This document shows, in pieces, positions 9,083 to 18,712 of a DNA stretch of 64,000 nt; position 1 is the stretch's first letter; every line of letters starts with the position of its first letter. Made by a program: the position numbers and the translations under genes. Origin of the DNA: Serratia quinivorans (lineage in GTDB: Bacteria > Pseudomonadota > Gammaproteobacteria > Enterobacterales > Enterobacteriaceae); contig UGYN01000002.1 of assembly GCA_900457075.1 (NCBI GenBank), forward strand, positions 3,286,001 to 3,350,000, in the 5' to 3' direction. Under the pieces are notes generated by a model that was not told the origin of the DNA, did no database searches, and worked only from the letters and a program-made list of their open reading frames with translations.

Positions 9083-10000
9083 ATGGTAATTACCGGCAAG
9101 GAAAGCTTCTATCGGCGCAAATCCATTATTGCGCCGTTTTTCCTGATACTGATCTGGTCGACCGGGTTTATAGCCGCCCGCGCGGTGGCGGACCATGCCG
9201 ATCCCAATCTTTTTCTGACCTTTCGTTTCCTGCTGGCCGCCGCGGTTTTTGCCCTGCTGGCCGCCAACTGCGCCTGGCCTAGAGGGCGGCAGTTCATCAT
9301 GCACCTGCTTACCGGCATGCTGATGAACGGCGTTTATCTCGCCGCCAGTTGGTGGGCGGTGGCGAACGGCCTGGCGGCCGGCGTAATGTCATTGATCGGC
9401 GGCCTGCAGCCGCTGTTCACGGCGCTGATTTTTGCTTTGGTGCTGCGCAAGCCGATAGGCCTGCGTTCCTGGACGGGGCTGGCGATCGGTTTTATCGGCG
9501 TGGCGTTGGTGCTGTCACCGCGGCTGACCGGCATCGACGTCGGTAACATGGCGCTGCTGCCCATTCTGCTGGGTTTTGGCAGCATCGTTGCGCTGACGAT
9601 TGGCATCATGGTGCAGAAGTCTTCGCTGGCGGCGGCGGATCTCCGGGCCGCAGGAGCTATTCAGCATCTTGGCGCGGCATTGGTCACCGGCGTTTTGGCG
9701 GCGGTGATGGGATCGGGAGAATGGGATAATTCGCCAACGCTGTGGTTCTCGCTGCTGTGGTCGGCCGGGATATTGTCGCTGGGCGGTACCGCGTTGTTTA
9801 TCTGGATGGTGCGGCATGGCGATCTGACGCGCATTACCGCGCTGATGCTGCTGGTGCCGCCGGCTGCCGCGTTGCAGGCTTATTTCCTGTTTGGCGAAGC
9901 GCTGTCGTTGGTGCAACTGGCGGGGTTTTGCCTGACATTGCTCGGCGTGGCTATCGTACAGAAGATCCGCCTGCTGCGGCGTTCCAAACTGATGCAATAA
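9083..10000 (+). CDS. EamA/DMT-family transporter (RhtA-like metabolite exporter)
   Basis: A 305-residue inner-membrane protein with about ten hydrophobic segments forming two EamA repeats: the first around residues 15-135 (FLILIWSTGFIAAR, FRFLLAAAVFALL), the second around 150-290 (ending FGEALSLVQLAGFCLTLLGV). The glycine/alanine-rich TM pattern and size fit drug/metabolite transporters that export amino acids or metabolites. AGG lies seven bases before the ATG at 9083; a start at 9050 is possible but has no visible ribosome site. It is transcribed away from the decayed dioxygenase/CsaA pair. Intact dioxygenase clusters of that type often sit beside amino acid exporters, so a former shared function is a reasonable guess. 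The substrate is unknown. Confidence 0.88.
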   Translation: MVITGKESFYRRKSIIAPFFLILIWSTGFIAARAVADHADPNLFLTFRFLLAAAVFALLAANCAWPRGRQFIMHLLTGMLMNGVYLAASWWAVANGLAAGVMSLIGGLQPLFTALIFALVLRKPIGLRSWTGLAIGFIGVALVLSPRLTGIDVGNMALLPILLGFGSIVALTIGIMVQKSSLAAADLRAAGAIQHLGAALVTGVLAAVMGSGEWDNSPTLWFSLLWSAGILSLGGTALFIWMVRHGDLTRITALMLLVPPAAALQAYFLFGEALSLVQLAGFCLTLLGVAIVQKIRLLRRSKLMQ

Positions 10001-10169
10001 CACCGGTTATTTCGTCCTTGGTTTAAAAACCGGGATGACCATGGATTTTTTTGACTGAAAAACGTCCAACCTCACAAAACCAAAAGATAAAAAATCAACG
10101 GCGTTGCTTAAGAACACTTATTAACTATATGTTAATTTTTAGTTTCTTAAATGTAACCAGGAGTTGATT

Positions 10170-11258
10170 ATGTTGACAAGAATCGGCGCGTCGGTAGTGG
10201 CGATGGCTGTACTGGGCGCGGTGCCTGCTTACGCTGAATTCCCGGCAGGCTATCCAGCCGACTATCAAAAAATTGTGGATGGCGCGAAGAAAGAGGGCAA
10301 GGTGGTGGTGTACTCCACCACGGATACCAAGGCCGCCGGGCCGCTGATCCAGGGGTTCGAAGCGTTGTATCCTGGCGTTAAGGTCGAATACAACGACATG
10401 AACAGCACCGAGCTGTACAACCGCTATATCAGCGAACAGGCGGCGGGAGGCACCAGCGGCGACGTGGTGTGGAGCTCGTCGATGGATACCGCGCTGAAAC
10501 TGGCGACCGACTATGCACAGGAATACGCTTCGCCGGAACAGGGCCAACTGCCCAAGTGGGCGGTCTGGAAAGACAAAGCCTACGGCACCACCTACGAACC
10601 GGTGGTCTTCATCTATAACAAACGGTTGATCCCGCAGGGTGATGTACCGGATTCTCACGCCGCGCTGGCCAAGCTGATTGCCAGCCAGACCGACAAGTTC
10701 AAAAAGAAAGTCACCACCTATGACATTGAAAAGTCAGGGTTGGGCTTCATGCTGTCGGTGCAGGACTTCAAGGCCGACCCGAACTATTTCGCCACCCTGG
10801 CTGACGTCGCCAAAGGGGGGCTGGCGGTGCAATCTTCTACCGGCACCATGATGGAAAGGGTGTCATCCGGGGAGAACCTGATTGGTTTCAACATCCTGGG
10901 TTCTTACGCCGAAGCTCGCGCCAAAACCGACCCTTCGCTGGGCATCTCTTATCCGAAGGATTACACCCTGGTGCTGTCGCGCGTGTCCTTTATCAGCAAA
11001 GAGGCTGCCAACGGCAATGCGGCAAAACTGTGGCTTAACTACGTGCTGTCGGAAAAGGGTCAGAGCATTCTCGCCAACCAGGCCGATATTCCGTCTATTC
11101 GTAACGATATTGAAGGCAAAAACGACATCGACGGCATGACCAAAATGCTCGGCAAAGCGCTCAAACCGATCCCGGTGGATGAAAGCCTGCTGGAGTACCT
11201 GCAGCCGGCCAAACGCCTGGATTACATCAAGCAATGGCGTACCGCCGCCGCGAAATAA
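10170..11258 (+). CDS. ABC transporter periplasmic substrate-binding protein, FbpA/AfuA-like family
   Basis: A 362-residue periplasmic binding protein. The ATG at 10170 is chosen over an upstream TTG because AGGAG ends six bases before it. A signal peptide runs MLTRIGASVVAMAVLGAVPAYA with a cleavable AYA site, so it acts in the periplasm. The mature part begins with the pattern GAKKEGKVVVYSTTD and EALYPGVKVEYNDMNS, typical of family-1 binding proteins for ferric iron, 2-aminoethylphosphonate or sugar phosphates. It heads a three-gene operon with a two-domain permease and an ATPase. I see no evidence that settles iron against organophosphate as the ligand. Confidence 0.9.
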   Translation: MLTRIGASVVAMAVLGAVPAYAEFPAGYPADYQKIVDGAKKEGKVVVYSTTDTKAAGPLIQGFEALYPGVKVEYNDMNSTELYNRYISEQAAGGTSGDVVWSSSMDTALKLATDYAQEYASPEQGQLPKWAVWKDKAYGTTYEPVVFIYNKRLIPQGDVPDSHAALAKLIASQTDKFKKKVTTYDIEKSGLGFMLSVQDFKADPNYFATLADVAKGGLAVQSSTGTMMERVSSGENLIGFNILGSYAEARAKTDPSLGISYPKDYTLVLSRVSFISKEAANGNAAKLWLNYVLSEKGQSILANQADIPSIRNDIEGKNDIDGMTKMLGKALKPIPVDESLLEYLQPAKRLDYIKQWRTAAAK

Positions 11259-11336
11259 CACAGGATCCGGACGCGCGTCTGCCATTGTGGCGCGCGCCCT
11301 TTGGTCGTCGTCGTTTACAACCATCGGGATATATTT

Positions 11337-13106
11337 ATGGAAGCATGGCGCAGAAAGTGGCAAAGCCTGCCGCGCGGCTTGGTGGTGTTGATAACCGCAC
11401 TGGTTATCTACGTGCCGCTGTCGTTTATCGTGATTCAAAGTTTCCTCTCCGCTCCCTTTTTCTCCCCCTCCAAGGTGTTCAGCCTGGAGGCGTTCCAGTT
11501 TATATTTACCGATCCGGACTTCTACAAGGCGCTGAAAAGCGGATTTATTCTGGCTTTCGGCCTGGTGGTGATCGCCATTCCGCTGGGGGGCATTCTGGCC
11601 TTTTTGATGGTCAGAACCGACTTGCCCGGTCGGCGCTTTATTGAACCGCTGATCCTGGTGCCGATCTTTGTCTCGCCGATGGTCTTGGGTTTTGGCTACG
11701 TGGTGGCCGCCGGGCCGGTGGGTTTCTTCTCGCTGTGGGCGGAGTCGCTGCTGGGGTTCGTACCCTGGAATATCTATTCGATGGCCAGCATCGTGGTGAT
11801 CGCCGGACTGACGCACGTGCCACACGCCTATCTTTATATTTCCTCGGCCTTGCGCAGCGTCGGTTCCGACGTGGAGGAAGCCGCACGCACGGCGGGTGCC
11901 TCGCCTTTGCAGGTGATGACTGCCGTTAGCTTGCCGATGGTGCGACCGTCCATTTTGTACGCTGGGGTACTGCTGTTTTTCCTTGGGCTGGAAGTGTTTG
12001 GTCTGATGTTGGTGCTGGGCGATCCGGAAGGCAACCTGGTGCTGGCGACTTACCTGTATCAACTGACCAATAAGCTGGGCACGCCGTCTTACCATCTGAT
12101 GGCGGCGGTGGCGGTGGTGCTGATCTGCATCACCATTCCGTTGGTGATGTTGCAACGCCGTCTGATGCGCACCGCTAACCGCTTCGTTACCGTCAAGGGC
12201 AAGGCGTCGCAGGCGCGGGCGCTGCCGCTGGGGAAATGGCGTTGGGTCGCAGGTGCGGTGGTGGTGTTCTGGCTGACGGTGACCATCGGCGTACCGCTGG
12301 TTGGGGTGGTGCTGCGCGCCTTTATTTCCAACTGGGGCGTGGGTGTTTCCATTTGGGACGAACTGTCGCTCAATACTTTCCGCACCATCTGGCAGCAACC
12401 CAACTTGCTGCGGGCGATCGTCAACTCGATGGCGATTGGGGTATTCGGCGGCGCGCTGGCGGTGGTTTGCTATCTGTTTATCGGCATTGCCATGCACCGC
12501 AAACCCGACGGGGCTACCCGTTTCCTCGATTACAGCGTGCTGGTGCCACGAGCGGTGCCGGGTCTGCTGGCGGGGCTGGCGTTCCTGTGGGTGTTTCTGT
12601 TCCTGCCGATGTGGCTGGACAAGTCATTGAAAGAGGGCTGGCTGTCGGCGCTGCCGGTGGCCGAGTGGCTGCGGGAGAACCTGATCGTCTGGCTGCGTTC
12701 CTTGCGCAGCACCATCTTCAGCGTCTGGCTGGCGTACACCGTGGTGTGGATGGCCTATGGCCTGCGGCTGATCTCTTCGACGCTGCTGCAGGTCGGCCCA
12801 GAGCTGGAGGAGGCGGCGCGCAGTGCCGGCGCGACCCGGGGGCAGATCACCCGTCACGTCACCATTCCGCTGTCGCGCTACGGCCTGATTGGTTCGTGGC
12901 TGCTGATGTTCCTGATTTTCGAACGTGAGTATTCCACCGGGGTGTATCTGTTGTCTCCGGGTACCGAAACCATAGGTTCGATGCTGGTTTCCCTGTGGGC
13001 GGCGGGCGCCATCGATATCGTTGCGGCACTCTCGTTCATTAACATCCTGCTGGTGGTGTTGGGGCTGGGTATTGCCCTGCGCTTTGGAGTGAAATTACAT
13101 GATTGA
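11337..13106 (+). CDS. ABC transporter permease, FbpB-like double-domain protein
   Basis: A 589-residue inner-membrane permease, twice the length of a single permease domain, with about 12 hydrophobic segments. Each half carries an EAA loop that contacts the ATPase: EEAARTAGASPLQVMTAVSLP in the first half (about residue 181) and EEAARSAGATRGQITRHVTIP in the second (about residue 490). This tandem arrangement is typical of ferric-iron-type (FbpB/AfuB) systems. The ATG at 11337 has only a weak GGGAT upstream; the upstream GTG codon at 11301 has nothing better. It lies 78 bp after the binding protein gene and overlaps the ATPase gene by 8 bp, which suggests translational coupling. Confidence 0.9.
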   Translation: MEAWRRKWQSLPRGLVVLITALVIYVPLSFIVIQSFLSAPFFSPSKVFSLEAFQFIFTDPDFYKALKSGFILAFGLVVIAIPLGGILAFLMVRTDLPGRRFIEPLILVPIFVSPMVLGFGYVVAAGPVGFFSLWAESLLGFVPWNIYSMASIVVIAGLTHVPHAYLYISSALRSVGSDVEEAARTAGASPLQVMTAVSLPMVRPSILYAGVLLFFLGLEVFGLMLVLGDPEGNLVLATYLYQLTNKLGTPSYHLMAAVAVVLICITIPLVMLQRRLMRTANRFVTVKGKASQARALPLGKWRWVAGAVVVFWLTVTIGVPLVGVVLRAFISNWGVGVSIWDELSLNTFRTIWQQPNLLRAIVNSMAIGVFGGALAVVCYLFIGIAMHRKPDGATRFLDYSVLVPRAVPGLLAGLAFLWVFLFLPMWLDKSLKEGWLSALPVAEWLRENLIVWLRSLRSTIFSVWLAYTVVWMAYGLRLISSTLLQVGPELEEAARSAGATRGQITRHVTIPLSRYGLIGSWLLMFLIFEREYSTGVYLLSPGTETIGSMLVSLWAAGAIDIVAALSFINILLVVLGLGIALRFGVKLHD

Positions 13107-14169
13107 ACTTTCGGTAGAAAACCTGCATTTAACCTACGGCGACAACCCGGTGTTGAAGGGCGTCTCGATGGATTTAAAGCGCGGCGAGGTGGTTTCGCTG
13201 TTGGGGCCGTCGGGCAGTGGTAAAACCACGCTGTTGCGGGCGGTCGCCGGGCTGGAGAAACCGACCCAGGGCCGCATTATCATTGGCAGCAATACCGTGT
13301 ACAACGGCAGCGCGCGCAGCGAAATTCCGGCGGAGGAACGCAACCTGGGGTTGGTGTTTCAGTCCTATGCCCTGTGGCCACATAAAACGGTGTTTGAAAA
13401 CGTCGCCTACCCGCTGAAATTACGCAAGGTCGCCGCGGCGGAAATCAACCAGCGGGTGCAGGGCGTGCTCGACCAGCTTGGGCTGGGGCATTTGGGCCAG
13501 CGTCATCCGCATCAGTTGTCCGGTGGCCAGCAACAGCGCGTGGCGATTGGGCGGGCGCTGGTGTACAACCCGCCGGTTATCCTGCTCGATGAGCCGTTAT
13601 CTAACCTCGACGCCAAGCTGCGCGAAGAGGCGCGGGTGTTCCTGCGTGAGCTGATCATCAAACTGGGGCTTTCGGCGCTGATGGTGACTCACGATCAGAA
13701 CGAGGCAATGGCGATCTCCGATCGCATCCTGTTGCTCAACAACGGAAAAATCGAGCAGCAGGGTACGCCGCAGGAAATGTACGGTTCGCCGTCGACCCTG
13801 TTTACCGCCGAGTTTATGGGCAGCAATAATCGCCTGCACGGCAAGATTACCGAAGTGAGTGAGGGCAAAGCACGCATTGAAGGCAAAGACTGGGCGCTAT
13901 GGGGCATGGCGGGGGCAGGGGTAAAAGCCGGCGAAGAGGCCACGGCGGTGATCCGCGTGGAGCGCGTGCGCCTGGGAGATGATCCGCAGGGCAATCAGCT
14001 TGAGCTGCCGTTGCTGACCAGCATGTACCTCGGCGACCGTTGGGAATACCTGTTCCGCACCGTTGCCGAGGATTTCGTGGTGCGGGCTTATGGCACCGAA
14101 GTACGAGGCCAGACACTGTGCCGGCTCTCCCTGCCGCCCGAGCACCTGTGGATTTTTCCTAAAGTTTAA
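13099..14169 (+). CDS. ABC transporter ATP-binding protein, FbpC/PotA-like
   Basis: A 356-residue ATPase that powers the preceding permease. Walker A GPSGSGKTT is near residue 38, the Q-loop is in VFQSYALWPH, the signature LSGGQQQRV near 140, Walker B VILLDEP, and the switch histidine in MVTHDQNEA. The last ~110 residues form a TOBE-type regulatory domain, as in importers for iron, polyamines or sugar phosphates. Its start codon lies inside the end of the permease gene. No convincing terminator follows; the next 370 bp lead to epd. Confidence 0.92.
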   Translation: MIELSVENLHLTYGDNPVLKGVSMDLKRGEVVSLLGPSGSGKTTLLRAVAGLEKPTQGRIIIGSNTVYNGSARSEIPAEERNLGLVFQSYALWPHKTVFENVAYPLKLRKVAAAEINQRVQGVLDQLGLGHLGQRHPHQLSGGQQQRVAIGRALVYNPPVILLDEPLSNLDAKLREEARVFLRELIIKLGLSALMVTHDQNEAMAISDRILLLNNGKIEQQGTPQEMYGSPSTLFTAEFMGSNNRLHGKITEVSEGKARIEGKDWALWGMAGAGVKAGEEATAVIRVERVRLGDDPQGNQLELPLLTSMYLGDRWEYLFRTVAEDFVVRAYGTEVRGQTLCRLSLPPEHLWIFPKV

Positions 14170-14228
14170 GGCGGAAAACGTCGTTTTTGTTAAAAAATCT
14201 GGCGCAAGGCCAAGGATTGGCCAGGAAA

Positions 14229-14250
14229 AAGTGTGCGCTAGATCATCTTA
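14229..14250 (+). promoter_or_regulatory. Candidate CRP-binding site upstream of epd
   Basis: AAGTGTGCGCTAGATCATCT matches the 22-bp CRP consensus at 16 positions, including the TGTG core and the central CTAGATCA. The distal half is imperfect (TCATC instead of TCACA). Known CRP control of epd in E. coli makes it credible. Confidence 0.5.
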
Positions 14251-14328
14251 TTCCCGCAAAGTGTCGTTCGGTTGTCAGGCAGACTGTTGCATCTGTTCCT
14301 TTTGGTAAAACTTTGGTTTATGCTCAGC

Positions 14329-14340
14329 TGAAGCGTTTCA
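14329..14340 (+). promoter_or_regulatory. Candidate Cra (FruR) operator upstream of epd
   Basis: TGAAGCGTTTCA differs by one base from the Cra palindrome TGAAWCGNTTCA. It lies 198 bp upstream of the epd start. Cra regulation of epd-pgk is established in E. coli. Confidence 0.6.
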
Positions 14341-14537
14341 GTTGTGGCTGTTTTCAACTGAAATGCCGGAGTGAAGCCGGTGAAACCACTGCCGGGTCGA
14401 AGGAATAATGCAATGCGACGATTCACAGCGGGTGGTGCGCTAAAGTACTCTATGCGGGTTATCCAGATAACCCAGTCAGCGCCCTCTCGACAACGGTGAG
14501 TACGCCCGGTGAGGGAAGGCCCTTTTTCAGGAGCAGC

Positions 14538-15554
14538 ATGACAATCCGCATAGCGATAAACGGCTTTGGCCGCATTGGCCGCAGCGTTTTACGCGCACTG
14601 TATGAATCGGGACGAAGAGCGGAGATTTCCGTGGTGGCGATCAACGAATTGGCAAACGCCGAGGGGATGGCCCACCTGCTGAAATACGACTCCAGCCATG
14701 GCCGCTTTGCCTGGGATGTTCGCCAGGAATGCGACATGCTGACCGTCGGGGACGACACCATTCGCTTGCTGCATCAGCCGGCGGTGGAACAGCTTCCCTG
14801 GGGAGAGTTGGGTGTCGACGTGGTACTGGACTGCAGCGGTGTGTACGGCAGCCGGGCAGATGGCGAAGCCCATCTGGCGGCGGGGGCGAAAAAAGTGTTG
14901 TTCGCCCACCCAGGCGGTAACGATCTGGACGCCACCATCGTGTTCGGCGTCAACCATCAGACGCTGCTGGCAGAACACCGCATTGTTTCCAATGCGTCAT
15001 GCACCACCAACTGCATTATTCCGGTGATCAAGCTGCTGGACGATGCCTACAGCATCGAATCGGGCACCCTGACTACCATTCACTCTTCGATGAACGATCA
15101 GCCGGTGATAGATGCCTATCATCAGGATTTGCGGCGTACCCGTGCGGCGAGCCAGTCGATTATTCCGGTCGACACCAAGCTGGCCGCGGGCATCACCCGT
15201 ATTTTTCCGCAGTTTTGCGATCGTTTCGAAGCGATTTCGGTGCGCGTGCCGACCATCAACGTGACGGCCATCGATCTCAGCGTCAGCGTCAGTTCGGCGG
15301 TGAAGGTGACAGAGGTCAACCAGCTGCTGCAAATGGCCGCACGGGGATCATTTCGTGGTATAGTTGACTATACGGAACTACCATTAGTCTCGATCGATTT
15401 TAACCATGACCCGCATAGCGCTATCGTCGACGGTACGCAGACCCGGGTCAGCGGTCAGCACCTGATCAAGACCTTGGTCTGGTGTGATAATGAATGGGGC
15501 TTTGCCAACCGGATGTTGGATACAACACGGGCAATGGCCGCAAGCGGTTTCTAG
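14538..15554 (+). CDS. epd: D-erythrose-4-phosphate dehydrogenase
   Basis: A 338-residue GapA-like enzyme that oxidises erythrose 4-phosphate to 4-phosphoerythronate with NAD+, the first step of the DXP-independent pyridoxal phosphate pathway. The ATG at 14538 is chosen because CAGGAG precedes it and the Rossmann motif [15 protein letters not shown] follows at once; an upstream ATG at 14496 adds residues foreign to the family. The catalytic cysteine lies in [12 protein letters not shown] and the family's [14 protein letters not shown] tail is present. Length equals the E. coli protein. It is followed 77 bp later by pgk and then fbaA, the standard operon order. Confidence 0.96.
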   Translation: MTIRIAINGFGRIGRSVLRALYESGRRAEISVVAINELANAEGMAHLLKYDSSHGRFAWDVRQECDMLTVGDDTIRLLHQPAVEQLPWGELGVDVVLDCSGVYGSRADGEAHLAAGAKKVLFAHPGGNDLDATIVFGVNHQTLLAEHRIVSNASCTTNCIIPVIKLLDDAYSIESGTLTTIHSSMNDQPVIDAYHQDLRRTRAASQSIIPVDTKLAAGITRIFPQFCDRFEAISVRVPTINVTAIDLSVSVSSAVKVTEVNQLLQMAARGSFRGIVDYTELPLVSIDFNHDPHSAIVDGTQTRVSGQHLIKTLVWCDNEWGFANRMLDTTRAMAASGF

Positions 15555-15631
15555 TACGGCGGCATCGGCACGACCGATGCGCCGCTCAGGCAACTTTATA
15601 GTTTCTAGAGAATCAACCAAGAGGGTTCACC

Positions 15632-16792
15632 ATGTCTGTAATTAACATGTCCGATCTGGATCTGGCCGGTAAACGCGTTCTGATCCGCTCCGATCTGAAC
15701 GTTCCAGTGAAAGACGGTAAAGTGACTTCCGATGCACGTATCCGTGCCTCCCTGCCGACTATTGAAGCTGCGCTGAAACAAGGCGCCCGCGTGATGGTAA
15801 CTTCCCACCTGGGTCGTCCTACCGAAGGCGAGTACAACGAAGAATTCTCCCTGCTGCCTGTTGTTAACTATCTGAAAGAACACCTGAAAAACCCGGTTCG
15901 TCTGGCTAAAGACTACCTGGAAGGTGTTGACGTTGCAGAAGGTGAACTGGTAGTGCTGGAAAACGTCCGTTTCAACAAGGGCGAGAAAAAAGACGACGAA
16001 ACCCTTTCCAAAAAATATGCGGCGCTGTGCGACGTGTATGTGATGGACGCCTTCGGTACGGCACACCGTGCGCAGGCTTCCACCCACGGCGTGGGCAAGT
16101 TTGCACCTGTCGCCTGTGCTGGCCCGCTGCTGTCTGCAGAACTGGAAGCCTTGGGCAAAGCGCTGAAAAGCCCGGCTCGCCCGATGGTTGCCGTGGTTGG
16201 CGGTTCTAAGGTTTCGACTAAATTCGATGTGCTGAACTCGCTGGTGAAAATCGCCGATACGGTGATCGTGGGCGGCGGTATCGCCAACACCTTCGTGGCT
16301 ATCGATAACAACGTCGGTAAATCTCTGTACGAACCTGACTTCGTCGATGCAGCGAGAAAACTGCGTGACGAGTTTAAAATTCCGGTTCCTACCGATTCTC
16401 GCGTAGGTACGGAGTTCTCTGAAACTGCACCTGCCACCTTGAAAAAAGTCAGTGAAGTCAACGATGATGAAGAGATCATGGACTTCGGTGACGAAACCGC
16501 GCTGGCTATGGCCAAGTTGCTCAAAGAAGCCAAAACCATTCTGTGGAATGGTCCGGTTGGCGTATTCGAGTTCCCTAACTTCCGTAAGGGTACCGAAATT
16601 GTCGCGCGCGCTATCGCAGACAGCGAGGCATTCTCTATCGCTGGTGGTGGTGATACGCTGGCGGCTATCGATCTGTTCGGTATCGAGGATAAGATTTCCT
16701 ACATCTCTACCGGCGGCGGCGCCTTCCTGGAATTCGTGGAAGGCAAAGCGTTACCGGCAGTTGTGATGCTGGAAGAGCGCGCTAAGCAGTAA
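15632..16792 (+). CDS. pgk: Phosphoglycerate kinase
   Basis: A 386-residue monomeric glycolytic kinase that transfers phosphate between 1,3-bisphosphoglycerate and ADP. The N-terminal RSDLNVP substrate motif (about residue 20), [11 protein letters not shown], and the C-terminal nucleotide-binding [14 protein letters not shown] [13 protein letters not shown] and [10 protein letters not shown] are present. AGAGGG precedes the ATG. Codon use is typical of a highly expressed gene. It sits between epd and fbaA. Confidence 0.98.
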   Translation: MSVINMSDLDLAGKRVLIRSDLNVPVKDGKVTSDARIRASLPTIEAALKQGARVMVTSHLGRPTEGEYNEEFSLLPVVNYLKEHLKNPVRLAKDYLEGVDVAEGELVVLENVRFNKGEKKDDETLSKKYAALCDVYVMDAFGTAHRAQASTHGVGKFAPVACAGPLLSAELEALGKALKSPARPMVAVVGGSKVSTKFDVLNSLVKIADTVIVGGGIANTFVAIDNNVGKSLYEPDFVDAARKLRDEFKIPVPTDSRVGTEFSETAPATLKKVSEVNDDEEIMDFGDETALAMAKLLKEAKTILWNGPVGVFEFPNFRKGTEIVARAIADSEAFSIAGGGDTLAAIDLFGIEDKISYISTGGGAFLEFVEGKALPAVVMLEERAKQ

Positions 16793-16800
16793 TTCAGACA

Positions 16801-16830
16801 ACGGGAGGCGAAAGTCGCCCGTTTATTTTA
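16801..16830 (+). terminator. Weak hairpin between pgk and fbaA
   Basis: ACGGG and CCCGT close an imperfect stem with an inner CGA/TCG, followed by TTATTTTA. It could reduce read-through from pgk into fbaA. Confidence 0.35.
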
Positions 16831-16907
16831 TACCGCGCGGCATAGGCGGCGCGGCATGAAAAATCGATTTACATCCATCTACGGCCGACGAAACAGGACA
16901 AAGTAAC

Positions 16908-17987
16908 ATGTCTAAAATTTTTGATTTCGTAAAACCGGGTGTCATCACTGGTGATGACGTTCAGAAAGTATTCGCAGTAGCTAAAGAGAACAACTTTGCT
17001 CTGCCAGCAGTTAACTGTGTGGGTACCGACTCTATCAACGCCGTGCTGGAAACAGCCGCGAAGGTACGCGCTCCGGTTATCGTTCAGTTCTCCAACGGCG
17101 GTGCCGCGTTTATCGCCGGCAAAGGCGTGAAGACTGACGTTCCACAGGGTGCAGCAATTCTGGGCGCGATTTCTGGTGCACACCACGTTCATCAGATGGC
17201 TGAGCATTACGGCGTGCCGGTTATTCTGCACACCGACCACTGCGCGAAGAAATTGCTGCCATGGCTGGACGGCCTGTTGGACGCTGGCGAGAAGCATTTC
17301 GCCGCTACCGGCAAACCATTGTTCTCTTCCCACATGATCGACCTGTCTGAAGAGTCCCTGGAAGAAAACATCGAAATTTGCAGCAAATACCTGACTCGCA
17401 TGGCGAAAATCGGTATGACCCTGGAAATCGAACTGGGCTGCACCGGCGGTGAAGAAGATGGCGTGGACAACAGCCATATGGACGCATCCTCCCTGTACAC
17501 TCAGCCAGAAGACGTGGCTTACGCATACGAAAAACTCAATGCGATCAGCCCACGCTTCACTATCGCGGCGTCCTTTGGTAACGTGCACGGCGTTTATAAG
17601 CCAGGCAACGTGAAACTGACCCCGACCATCCTGCGTGATTCTCAGGACTATGTTTCCAAGAAATATAACCTGCCGCACAACAGCCTGAACTTCGTGTTCC
17701 ACGGCGGTTCCGGTTCTAGCGATGCAGAGATCAAAGAGTCCGTAGGTTACGGCGTGATCAAAATGAACATCGATACCGATACCCAATGGGCAACCTGGGA
17801 CGGCATCCTGCAGTACTACAAAAAGAACGAAGGCTATCTGCAAGGCCAACTGGGTAACCCAGAAGGTGCTGACAAGCCGAACAAGAAATACTACGACCCA
17901 CGCGTATGGCTGCGTTCAGCCCAGACTTCGATGATTACTCGTCTGGAACAGGCTTTCAAAGATCTGAACGCAGTAGACGTTCTGTAA
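16908..17987 (+). CDS. fbaA: Class II fructose-bisphosphate aldolase
   Basis: A 359-residue zinc-dependent aldolase that interconverts fructose 1,6-bisphosphate with two triose phosphates. The zinc-binding LHTDHCAKKLLPW motif (about residue 107), ELGCTGGEEDGVD, GNVHGVYKPGNV and the FHGGSGSS substrate motif (about residue 265) are all visible, matching the E. coli enzyme in length and order. The ATG at 16908 follows AGGACAAAGTAAC. A strong terminator lies 26 bp after the stop. Confidence 0.98.
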   Translation: MSKIFDFVKPGVITGDDVQKVFAVAKENNFALPAVNCVGTDSINAVLETAAKVRAPVIVQFSNGGAAFIAGKGVKTDVPQGAAILGAISGAHHVHQMAEHYGVPVILHTDHCAKKLLPWLDGLLDAGEKHFAATGKPLFSSHMIDLSEESLEENIEICSKYLTRMAKIGMTLEIELGCTGGEEDGVDNSHMDASSLYTQPEDVAYAYEKLNAISPRFTIAASFGNVHGVYKPGNVKLTPTILRDSQDYVSKKYNLPHNSLNFVFHGGSGSSDAEIKESVGYGVIKMNIDTDTQWATWDGILQYYKKNEGYLQGQLGNPEGADKPNKKYYDPRVWLRSAQTSMITRLEQAFKDLNAVDVL

Positions 17988-18013
17988 TCTCGGTTAGCTG
18001 TTAGCTCTACATG

Positions 18014-18039
18014 AAGGCTCCCCTCGGGGAGCCTTTTTT
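18014..18039. terminator. Rho-independent terminator after fbaA
   Basis: AAGGCTCCCC pairs with GGGGAGCCTT around a 2-base loop (18014-18035), followed by a T-run. It also lies at the 3' end of the convergent DUF1345 gene. Confidence 0.93.
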
Positions 18040-18043
18040 GTTT

Positions 18044-18712
18044 TTAACTCAGCAGGCTGGCGCCGACGTTGATCGACAACCCGAGGATGATCAGGTTGAA
18101 GACAAAGGAAATCACCGATTGCAGCAGGGCGATTTTGCGCACCTCGGCCGCGCCGACCGCCACGTCGGCGGTTTGCGAAGCGACGGCAATGGTGAAAGAG
18201 AAATAGGCGAAGTCCCAATAGGTCGGTTCTTTGAGGTCACCGGGAAACAGCAGTGGCAGAGGATCTTGCTGCGCGCCCTGACGATAAAATTGATGGGCAT
18301 AGTGCATGGTGAACGCGGTGGGCAGCAGCAGCCAGGACACCACCAGCGTGGCGCCGGTCAGCGCCAGATGCAGTGTTTTCAGCGAGTCGCTGACCTGCCT
18401 GGTGGTACTGAGCTCAAACAGAATCGACAGAATGCTCACCATGCAGCCAATGCTGACCAGCGCCAGCACTTTACTGGCGCTTTCATCCTGCGTGCGCGCG
18501 AGTTGGCGGATATGCTTCGGCGTGCTGACCAGCATCAACCGCCACAGAAACAGCAGGTAGCACCAGGCCAGCAGGTTCCAGCCGAGCATCAGGCGTTGCA
18601 ATTGACCGAGTCTGTCCGGCAGCAGCAGGTAGCACAGGATGCCCGCAGCCACGGAAAGCAGCAGCCTGGGGCGGACCCGCCAATAGTGTTGAATCGACGA
18701 TGGCATCTGCAT
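18044..18712 (-). CDS. DUF1345 inner-membrane protein
   Basis: A 222-residue protein with about five hydrophobic segments (around 18-32, 40-58, 82-98, 113-132 and 195-218) and the conserved DFAYFSFTIAVASQTADV stretch near residue 168 that marks the DUF1345 family. The function of the family is unknown. The ATG at 18712 and another two codons later are both possible; the only purine-rich upstream stretch, AGGA, is about 12 bases away. It is convergent with fbaA and divergent from mscS, an intruder relative to the E. coli fbaA-mscS order. Confidence 0.82.
   Translation of the reverse strand: MQMPSSIQHYWRVRPRLLLSVAAGILCYLLLPDRLGQLQRLMLGWNLLAWCYLLFLWRLMLVSTPKHIRQLARTQDESASKVLALVSIGCMVSILSILFELSTTRQVSDSLKTLHLALTGATLVVSWLLLPTAFTMHYAHQFYRQGAQQDPLPLLFPGDLKEPTYWDFAYFSFTIAVASQTADVAVGAAEVRKIALLQSVISFVFNLIILGLSINVGASLLS

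Larger units (their letters stand above)
14170..14537 (+). promoter_or_regulatory. epd-pgk upstream control region
   Basis: This 368-bp gap holds no gene. It contains a CRP-like site (14229-14250), a Cra-like site (14329-14340), a second TTTCAACTGAAA palindrome near 14352-14363, and a GGGTTAT/ATAACCC hairpin (14456-14473) in the expected leader of epd. In E. coli the epd-pgk operon is known to be controlled by CRP and Cra. Confidence 0.6.

Noticed and set aside
10863..12497. A 544-codon open frame antisense to the ABC permease gene
   Set aside because: It is His/Gln/Arg-rich without domain features and lies opposite a clearly conserved permease. Long antisense frames are expected in high-G+C coding sequence.
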